Assembly: GCA_022709995.1 (NCBI GenBank)
Contig: JAKLHU010000027.1
Location: forward strand, 1 to 11,105
DNA: 11,105 bases
DNA from: Verrucomicrobiota bacterium
GTDB taxonomy: Bacteria; Verrucomicrobiota; Lentisphaeria; Oligosphaerales; Oligosphaeraceae
Direction: 5' to 3'
This document shows positions 1 through 6,200 of this stretch, piece after piece; position 1 is the stretch's first letter, and each line of letters begins with the position of its first letter. The position numbers and the translations under genes are program-made. Below the pieces are notes generated by a model. It saw nothing but the letters and a program-made list of their open reading frames with translations. It had not been told where the DNA came from and made no database searches.

Positions 1-729
1 AGCGGCCAGGGCTTCGATTTCTTCCAGTCGCTCGCCAAATTCATCGCCAGCTACGACGTCGACGTCGCCGTGATCTGCGGCAAGACCTCGGAAATCCCGC
101 ACCTGCGCACCCTCATCCACCGCGTCCTGCCGCTGCGTTCCAACCGCATCGTCTTCCTGAAAGACTACCAGCCGGGCGACTGGTACCCGGTCGACTTCCT
201 CGCCAACGGCCGCATCCGCGACGCCAAGACCACCACCGCCACCGGCGCCGCCCTCGGCCGCGCCCTGCGCTCCGGACTGGTCAACAAAGGCGGCTGGCAA
301 CTCCTCCCGACCTCCAAGTCGGAATTCTTCTCGTGCCGCAACTACTGGCTGCAAATCGCGCCGGACGGCGCCCCCGGGGAAATCTTCCTGGCGCCCGAGG
401 AAACGGAAAAAACGCTTCGGGACGTCGCCATCCAGATCCGAATCGGCCGCAGCATGCTGAAAACCGCGCGCCGCCCCGAGCTGGTCTACCGCCTGCGCTG
501 GCGGCCGGAACATCCTCTGGCCAAGGACCAGGACGCCGCCCTCTGCAATCTCGACCAAGTCACGCTCCGACGCGAAACCGTCCCCGGCGACGCCAGCGAA
601 AAACTCGTCCTGGTCAAGGCCCTCGGCAGCTTCAAAGGAGTCACCCTCACCGCCGCCGACCTCGAACTGATGCTTTGCCCACTGGCCGCCGAAGACAACT
701 GGCAGGAAAACGGAAAATTGTTCCCATGA
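1..729 (+). CDS. SrfB-like actin/Hsp70-superfamily ATPase, C-terminal part (5' end outside window)
   Basis: The reading frame is open from base 1 and ends at TGA 727-729, giving 242 visible residues; the start lies upstream, and a GTG at 70 is only an internal codon. Seen: GKTSEIP at visible residues 27-33, flanked by hydrophobic strands; YQPGDWYP at 56-63; GRIRDAKTTTATGAALG at 70-86. The first and last resemble the adenosine motif (GGxSRxP) and the following 'P..AVA.GAA' segment of Hsp70/actin-fold ATPases. All three together, with the same spacing, are what I know from the C-terminal end of SrfB proteins, normally about 1000 residues. SrfB (SsrB-regulated factor B) is an uncharacterised putative ATPase first noted in Salmonella and often encoded in srfABC clusters. 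The remaining tail (about 90-242) is not recognised. No signal peptide or TM is visible in this part, so the protein is probably cytosolic. The stop overlaps the next start (ATGA), implying translational coupling. SrfB assignment is fairly sure; a biological role is not. Confidence 0.82.
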   Translation, partial: SGQGFDFFQSLAKFIASYDVDVAVICGKTSEIPHLRTLIHRVLPLRSNRIVFLKDYQPGDWYPVDFLANGRIRDAKTTTATGAALGRALRSGLVNKGGWQLLPTSKSEFFSCRNYWLQIAPDGAPGEIFLAPEETEKTLRDVAIQIRIGRSMLKTARRPELVYRLRWRPEHPLAKDQDAALCNLDQVTLRRETVPGDASEKLVLVKALGSFKGVTLTAADLELMLCPLAAEDNWQENGKLFP

Positions 730-1721
730 GCCCGCGCAACCATCTGTCGAGCCTTCCCCGAGTCGGCCTCGCCGCCGCCGGTTTCGCCGGCGGCGCCACC
801 GCGTCGGCCTGGCTGGTTATCCCCGCCCAGGTCACCGCCCGGCCGGAAGCAACGACGGCAGAGACCATCACCATGGCCGGGACGGCCCCGGCCGGCTGCC
901 GGCCGCGCCTGGAACGCTGCGAACAGTCGCTCGTGCTCATCGCCGGCATTTTTGCGGTCGTCGCCTTGATTGGCTTTCTCGCCTGGACCGCCGCTTTCTG
1001 GAAATTGCTTGGACTGCTCAAGACACAGTGTCAACCGCCGCCACCAAGCCGGCCTACCGGTCACGCCCCGGAAACCGGCAGTCCCGACACGCCGGGCCAG
1101 AGCCTGCCCGCACCTGGCCAGCAATCTTCCGACCAGACCGGCTCGACGATGGCGACGACAGCGCCGCCTGCCGCCGCCGCCCTCGCCGCCGGCAGCCCCG
1201 CCGCCGCCAACCAGCAAGCAGCCCCGCCCCCGGCCGAAAATCCCGCCAGCGCTCCCCTTGACCAGCACAACCCCTGCCATTTTCTCCCGGACTTCCTCTT
1301 CCACGCCGATTTCCAGAATTACTACGCCGCCATTTTGGCCACCGAAGCCGACGCCTCGCGCGATGCCGAGCTGCTGGCCGGCAACCTGGCCGTCCTCAAT
1401 GCCGCGGTCAAGGCCTCCGACCGGCGCCATTATCACGACTCCATGCTCGAAACGGCCCTGCGCGGCATCGGCACCTGCCTGGCCAACCTCAACCGCAAAC
1501 CAAATCCCGACCTGCCGATCGGCGATCTTCTGTCCTGGGAGAAACAAATCCAAACTTTCCTCTCGACAACCACGGAATATGGCCTCCGCACCCCCATGTC
1601 GGGCGAGAAAGTCGACAACGACTGGATGTCAGCGCCACCGCGCGTCATCACCGTCCGCGGCGTCGACTGCTGGGCCATTTACAAGCGCAACGACATCGTC
1701 TGCAAAGCCCTGGTCCATTAA
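726..1721 (+). CDS. Two-TM membrane protein with Pro/Ala linker and weakly GrpE-like C-terminal domain
   Basis: This encodes 331 residues. The ATG at 726 overlaps the srfB-like stop by four bases, which sets the start; upstream in-frame codons would lie inside the SrfB gene. Seen: a hydrophobic stretch at about residues 13-34, a stronger TM helix at 69-92, a Pro/Ala/Gln-rich linker at about 103-178, then a compact domain at 185-331. That domain has a helical segment (196-280), then GLRTPMSGEKVDNDWM (286-301) and a short beta-type end, VDCWAIYKRNDIVCKALV (313-330). The order helix, 'G..D...H/W', two short strands ending in 'A.V' recalls GrpE, the nucleotide-exchange factor of Hsp70. A GrpE-like partner would suit an Hsp70-fold SrfB next door. 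This is an inference from pattern, not a firm family match. An N-in/C-in topology would place the domain in the cytosol beside SrfB. No clear Shine-Dalgarno beyond a weak AGGA. Real gene: confident; function: unknown. Confidence 0.8.
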   Translation: MSPRNHLSSLPRVGLAAAGFAGGATASAWLVIPAQVTARPEATTAETITMAGTAPAGCRPRLERCEQSLVLIAGIFAVVALIGFLAWTAAFWKLLGLLKTQCQPPPPSRPTGHAPETGSPDTPGQSLPAPGQQSSDQTGSTMATTAPPAAAALAAGSPAAANQQAAPPPAENPASAPLDQHNPCHFLPDFLFHADFQNYYAAILATEADASRDAELLAGNLAVLNAAVKASDRRHYHDSMLETALRGIGTCLANLNRKPNPDLPIGDLLSWEKQIQTFLSTTTEYGLRTPMSGEKVDNDWMSAPPRVITVRGVDCWAIYKRNDIVCKALVH

Positions 1722-1779
1722 CGCCGGCTGCCGGCCACGGCCGCCTCTACCCTGGTCGCCACGTCCCCACAGGTTCCCC

Positions 1780-4053
1780 ATGCACAGCGAAAAAAACACC
1801 GGCATCCGCCTCGCCAACCAAGAGTACACGCCCCTGAAAGTCGCCACGTCCGGAATCTACTGGGACGCCGACTTCCAGAACTTGCTCCGCGACCAGCACG
1901 GCAACGACCGGGCACGCTTCTTCCCGCGCGCCGAGACCACCCCCAACGGCGTCCTGTTCTCGCTGACTGACCAGGGCCGCGAACTGGCCGCCGACAGCAA
2001 GCCGCTGGCCAGACATCGGCTGCCTTCCCGCGAGCTGGATCAATTCGTCGACGCCATGATGAATTTCCAGCAACTGGCCGTCGCATCCGGCCAAAATCAC
2101 GGCCCGAACGAAAGCCAGACGCCCAGCCAGACGCCGCCCGCGGACCCGACCAAAATCGCCTTCATCAAGACCTTCCGCCTCCCCGATCCCGACCGCCAGC
2201 CGGAGTCCTACCGCCTGGCCGGCTCCTGGTTTGACCAGCGCCTCGTCGTGCTCTGGGGGTATGACCGGCAACCGGACGGCGGCAGTTTTCCCGCCGCCGA
2301 CGCCCAGGAAATCAGGCGCCGGCTCCTCCCGTACGTGGACCGGTACCACCGCCTGCGCCGACTCAGCGTCCGCGTCCTGCAAGTCGCCGCCGCCGCCCTG
2401 CTCGTTCTCCTGATCTGGGCGCTGTTCCGTTCGAGCCAGGCGCTCCCGGACCGTTGCCCGGCCTGCCAGGAAAAACTGACTGCCGAAGGCGCCTGCCAAA
2501 ACCGCTGCGCCACCTGCGGCGAACACCTCCGCTCCGGCCAGTGCCCCAGCTGCCGGCCGCGCGGCCAGCATCTGACCGTCGCCCCGAGACAAGCCATCCT
2601 GACCGGCGACATCGTCACCGCCTGGGCCGACCAGCCCGGCCTCCTGAACATCGGCGGCCTGACCAGACGCCAGGTCGCCTCCCCTGACGACAAGGTCCAC
2701 AGCCGCTTTCCGGTCGCCGGCGACTATGCCATCACCTGGGAACCGGAAGCCAAGAAACTAAACGGCGAATTCGTCCGCCTCAGCGTCCGCGCGCCGCTGT
2801 CTGCGGACCAGCCGGCGGCGCCCTTCCAAGCCGTGCTGCTGCTGCATCCCAACCCAGCCGCGCCTGGCCAGACCGTGACCGCGACGAACGCCTCGTTTAC
2901 CGACGTGCCCGGCCGGTCCATCGCCCGCCGGGACATCCAATGGGGCGACCAGGCGGCCTGGCAGCCCCTGGCCGAGGCCGGCAGCCGCTCCTATCCGGAA
3001 CCAGGCCGCGTCCAAGTCGCTCTGCAAGTCACCGACAACAGCGGCACCGTCGCCACCAGCACCGTCAACCTGGTCATCACCGACCAGCCCATCGCACCGA
3101 CAGCCGAACTGGACGTCACGCCAACCGCCTGCCGCCCCGGCGAAATCGTCCTCGCCCGGGACCTCTCCCCGGACTGGCCTGAGACCACCGAAGCGCGACG
3201 CGAAATCACCTGGGGCGATGGCGACGATTTTGCGCCCATGCCGGCCCAGGAGGCCCGCCATGTCTTCACCCAACCCGGAAACTACCAGGTCACCCTGCGT
3301 CGGACCGGCAACCATGGCCGCGCCGCCACCGCCACCAAAACCGTCGCCGTCCAGGCCGGCCTGAAGCCCGATGCCGACACCGGGGCTGATGCCGGCGCCA
3401 GCGCCAACACGCCCGCAACCGCTCCGTCCGCAACTACCGCGCCTGCCCAAACCGACCCGACCTGCCGCCTCGTCCTCACGCCTGACATCGCCCTCGTCGG
3501 TGAACCCGTCACCGCCGCGGATGTCAGCGGGCACGCCCGCGTCACCCGCCGCCAAATCCGCTGGACCGCCGACGGCGACTACGAAGACTTCACATCCGCG
3601 GAAAACGCCCTCGTCAACCCGGAAAAACAAAACACCTTCACGGCGCCAGGCCATGTCGTCATCACTTTGAAACTCACCCTGCCGGACCAGCGCGTGGTGA
3701 CCGACACCCGCCATCTCGAAGTCGTCCGACCCGGACAGGAGGGACTCGCGCCCCGCCAGCCAGTCTTCGTCATCTCGCCGCCGGACGTGGCCGACGCCGG
3801 CGACGCCGGCAAACGCCTTACCTATACTATCACCGCCACCAGCAACGCCGACACCATCGCCGACTTCAACATCGACAGCTTCACAGTCGGCGGCCGCCCG
3901 GCCCGCATCGACGGTCGCCAAGCCTCGATCGTCATCTCCACCGGCGGCCAACACGACGTCCAAGCCCAGGTGACCTATCAGACTAACGGCCGACAAACCC
4001 AAACCATCCCCCTGGCCGGCAAACAGCTCCGCACCGTCATCGAAGTGAAATAA
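1780..4053 (+). CDS. Single-pass membrane protein with zinc ribbon and tandem PKD-like domains
   Basis: This encodes 757 residues. The frame stays open far upstream, but that part overlaps gene 2 and reads as Pro/Arg/Ser low complexity, so I take ATG 1780, 58 bases after the previous stop; no alternative start codon lies between. Layout seen: an unrecognised N-terminal domain (1-195); Arg-rich RYHRLRRLSVR before one TM helix at about 199-216; a cysteine cluster (C226, C229, C239, C243, C246, C255, C258) with three CxxC knuckles, as in double zinc ribbons; a beta-rich domain at about 265-340; then PKD-like repeats marked by WGDQ at 388-391, WGDGDD at 478-483 and WTADGD at 595-600. A Thr/Ala/Pro linker lies before the third, and a final beta-domain (about 665-757) completes the protein. 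PKD domains are Ig-like folds, usually extracellular and used in protein or glycan contacts. Positive charges before the TM predict an external C-terminal half. Probably a structural or sensing arm of the cluster. Confidence 0.83.
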   Translation: MHSEKNTGIRLANQEYTPLKVATSGIYWDADFQNLLRDQHGNDRARFFPRAETTPNGVLFSLTDQGRELAADSKPLARHRLPSRELDQFVDAMMNFQQLAVASGQNHGPNESQTPSQTPPADPTKIAFIKTFRLPDPDRQPESYRLAGSWFDQRLVVLWGYDRQPDGGSFPAADAQEIRRRLLPYVDRYHRLRRLSVRVLQVAAAALLVLLIWALFRSSQALPDRCPACQEKLTAEGACQNRCATCGEHLRSGQCPSCRPRGQHLTVAPRQAILTGDIVTAWADQPGLLNIGGLTRRQVASPDDKVHSRFPVAGDYAITWEPEAKKLNGEFVRLSVRAPLSADQPAAPFQAVLLLHPNPAAPGQTVTATNASFTDVPGRSIARRDIQWGDQAAWQPLAEAGSRSYPEPGRVQVALQVTDNSGTVATSTVNLVITDQPIAPTAELDVTPTACRPGEIVLARDLSPDWPETTEARREITWGDGDDFAPMPAQEARHVFTQPGNYQVTLRRTGNHGRAATATKTVAVQAGLKPDADTGADAGASANTPATAPSATTAPAQTDPTCRLVLTPDIALVGEPVTAADVSGHARVTRRQIRWTADGDYEDFTSAENALVNPEKQNTFTAPGHVVITLKLTLPDQRVVTDTRHLEVVRPGQEGLAPRQPVFVISPPDVADAGDAGKRLTYTITATSNADTIADFNIDSFTVGGRPARIDGRQASIVISTGGQHDVQAQVTYQTNGRQTQTIPLAGKQLRTVIEVK

Positions 4054-4056
4054 CCA

Positions 4057-4098
4057 CCCTTCCCTTCCCTTCCCTTCCCTTCCACTCCCTTCCACTCC
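4057..4098 (+). repeat. Pentanucleotide CCCTT tandem repeat, G-quadruplex-capable on the minus strand
   Basis: Five exact CCCTT units run from 4057 to 4081, followed by a degenerate tail alternating CCACT and CCCTT to 4098. The repeat fills most of the 62-base spacer between the PKD-protein stop (4053) and the GTPase start (4116). The complementary strand has six GGG runs, five of them spaced by AA, which fits the usual G-quadruplex pattern. The tract is pure pyrimidine on the + strand up to 4083. No Shine-Dalgarno is visible between it and the ATG. Confidence 0.9.
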
Positions 4099-4115
4099 AA
4101 CCCGACTTTTTCATC

Positions 4116-6101
4116 ATGGCCTGGACTTATCAAGGAAATGCCGGTCAGCAAAACCGCTGCGAAGACCTCGACGCCTTGCGCGACGCGGTCCGCATCGGCC
4201 GCCTGACGCGCGCCACCGTCCTCTACGACACGACGACGAACGCCACCCTGCCGGCCGGAACCCATCCCGCCCTCGACCAGTGGTTCTACCAGCGCGACGG
4301 CCTGCGGCAGGGGCCCTTCCCGGCCACCACCCTCCGCCGAATGGCCGCCACCGGCAGACTCCTGCCCGACGACAACGTCACCGACCTCTTCGACCAGCAG
4401 CCGCGACCGGCTTTCCAGGACTTCGCCTTCCCGGAAAAAACCGGCCTGCTCCGCCGCCTCGGACAGGCTCTCCGCAACTGCGGCCGCCGCCGCCGCGAAA
4501 TTTCCCTGGCCCTGGTCGGCACCCAGGGCTGCGGCAAAACCGTCTTCGCCACCGTGCTCGCCAACCGGCTCTCCCGGACCGATGCCGCCCCGGACGCGGG
4601 ATACCCCCTCACCCTCGCCCCGGCCGATAACAACACCCTCCACTTCCAAGGCAAAAACTGGGACCTGCTCCAGTCCGAACAATGGCCGCCCGCCACCCAG
4701 CCGGGAAAATTCAAGCGCCTGCAATGGCACGCCGAACTGGCCGACGGAAAGCCCTTCCGCCTCACCCTGCAGGACATGGCCGGACACGACCTCCGCACCA
4801 TCTTCTCCAGCTGCGCCGGCTTGAGCGCCGACGGCAGCGGCAGCGCCGCCGGCCAGACCCTCGCCCAGATCAGCCTGTCAACCGAAGCGCAAAAGGCCAT
4901 TGATTTCTGCAGCCAGGCCGACATCGTCCTCTTCCTCCTCAATCTCGACGACTTCTTTGATCTGGCGGCAGACCGGCCAGCCCCCCTCCGCTCCCACAAC
5001 GAGGTCATTCTGGCCGAAATGTTCCGCCAGCTTCACCGCCAGGGCCGGCGCTGCTGCCTGTTGCTGACCCAGGTCGACCGTTACGACATCCAGGCGCCCT
5101 GGGCCGACATCGGCCGCCGCGCCTTTCCCTTTCTCTGGCAACAGTTCATCGCCACCGGCGACGTGCCGTTCTGCCCCTTGGCGGCCGTGGCTGCGGTCAA
5201 GCCGGCAGGGGCGTCCAAGACTCCTTCCGCCACCGTCCCCGTGCCCGGCTTCCCTTCCACCGGACTGCGCGAATTCTCGGCCTGGCTGGAAAAGACCGCC
5301 GCCGACCTGCTCAACGGCCATGCGCTGACCCGGGAAGACGCCGCCGTCCCCGGCGGCGAACGCCTCCGTTCGACCTTCGCCCTTCTCTCCCAACGGCTCC
5401 GGCGCTGGCGCCGCCGCCGGCCGCGCGCTTTTCTGACGGCGGCCATCCTCGCCGCATCCCTGCTGACGCTCGCGGCGTCTGCCCTCTGGTGGCGGTTCGG
5501 CATCAATCACCAGGCCAGGACCCTGGCCAAAATTGAAGCAGTCAGCACCAGGACCGACAGCGCCTTGGCGAAACGAAAAGACATGCTCAAACAGATGGCT
5601 CTGGATATGAACGAGCACGTCCGTACCCTCGACCAGGACGTCGCGACCATTAAAACCAAAGTCGCCTTCCAGCATAAAAAAGACTTCATCGGCCCCTTTG
5701 ACCTGGACGTGGTCAATCCGAGCCCCATCGACCTCAGCGGCCTGGAATTCGTCCTCCACTACCCCCAGTACCAGAAGACCATCCCGCTCGCGGCCGACGT
5801 CCCCGCCCACAGCACCACCACACTGGCCGACGCCATTCCCAGAGCTCTTCTCAATGCCGACTTCACCGCCGAAATCATCACCTGCAACACCATGGCCAAG
5901 GCGGCCGAAGCCCGGGACGCCCTCGTCCAGATCGCCCAGGGCCAAATCTCCGAAACGGCCATGAAGTTCGACTTCATCCGCAACCGCCACACCGACCTCC
6001 AAGCTCTGAACCGCGACCTCGACGAATTCCAGCAAAAAAAAATCCTCCTCGAAGAGAAGCTTGCCCGCGTCCGCGCCGGCCGACTCTGGCCCTGGCAATA
6101 A
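4116..6101 (+). CDS. GYF_2-like / P-loop GTPase / TM / coiled-coil protein
   Basis: This encodes 661 residues from ATG 4116. Layout seen: an N-terminal GYF_2-type domain with WFY (56-58) and GPF (66-68) followed by LRRMAATGRL; residues 1-50 look like a second, degenerate copy. The P-loop is GTQGCGKT at 135-142. A G3-like DMAGHD follows at 220-225, then a hydrophobic strand ADIVLFLLNLDD and a G4-like TQVD at 318-321 in place of NKxD/TKxD. This order fits a TRAFAC-class GTPase, possibly near the double-GTPase (DO-GTPase) families tied to predicted conflict systems. RRWRRRRPRAF then leads into a TM helix at 439-459. The external part has a coiled coil (about 470-515), a beta-type segment (about 525-580) and a second coiled coil (about 610-655). 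GYF_2 domains are thought to bind peptides or membrane partners. Overall form recalls membrane-anchored molecular switches; dynamin-like action is possible but unproven. It lies between the PKD and hydrolase-fold genes and is probably their partner. Confidence 0.85.
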   Translation: MAWTYQGNAGQQNRCEDLDALRDAVRIGRLTRATVLYDTTTNATLPAGTHPALDQWFYQRDGLRQGPFPATTLRRMAATGRLLPDDNVTDLFDQQPRPAFQDFAFPEKTGLLRRLGQALRNCGRRRREISLALVGTQGCGKTVFATVLANRLSRTDAAPDAGYPLTLAPADNNTLHFQGKNWDLLQSEQWPPATQPGKFKRLQWHAELADGKPFRLTLQDMAGHDLRTIFSSCAGLSADGSGSAAGQTLAQISLSTEAQKAIDFCSQADIVLFLLNLDDFFDLAADRPAPLRSHNEVILAEMFRQLHRQGRRCCLLLTQVDRYDIQAPWADIGRRAFPFLWQQFIATGDVPFCPLAAVAAVKPAGASKTPSATVPVPGFPSTGLREFSAWLEKTAADLLNGHALTREDAAVPGGERLRSTFALLSQRLRRWRRRRPRAFLTAAILAASLLTLAASALWWRFGINHQARTLAKIEAVSTRTDSALAKRKDMLKQMALDMNEHVRTLDQDVATIKTKVAFQHKKDFIGPFDLDVVNPSPIDLSGLEFVLHYPQYQKTIPLAADVPAHSTTTLADAIPRALLNADFTAEIITCNTMAKAAEARDALVQIAQGQISETAMKFDFIRNRHTDLQALNRDLDEFQQKKILLEEKLARVRAGRLWPWQ

Positions 6102-6189
6102 AGCCTCGACCGCAACCGCCACCTGCCGCGGCCATGCTCGCGCCGAATCCGGTCCGAACCTGTTTGTGACACTGCTGCCCTCCCCAGCC

Positions 6190-6195
6190 AAGGAG
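6190..6195 (+). promoter_or_regulatory. Strong Shine-Dalgarno (AAGGAG) for the hydrolase-fold gene
   Basis: AAGGAG lies five bases before ATG 6201. It fixes that start and is the only strong ribosome-binding site in the window; the other genes show weak or no AGGAG match. It may set a higher or independent translation rate for this gene after the 99-base spacer that follows the GTPase gene. Confidence 0.75.
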
Positions 6196-6200
6196 CCACC

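Noticed and set aside
333..725. Upstream extension of gene 2 to an ATG at 333
   Set aside because: It would overlap the well-supported SrfB frame by about 400 bases and translates to Arg/Pro-rich sequence; ATG 726 gives the classic ATGA overlap.
486..1553. 355-codon open frame on the minus strand
   Set aside because: It overlaps genes 1 and 2, is rich in Gly/Arg runs that mirror the Pro/Ala linker, and has no domain signature.
970..1779. Upstream extension of the PKD-protein frame to an ATG at 970
   Set aside because: The extension overlaps gene 2 in another frame and encodes Pro/Arg/Ser-rich low complexity; ATG 1780 after the gene 2 stop gives a normal N-terminus.
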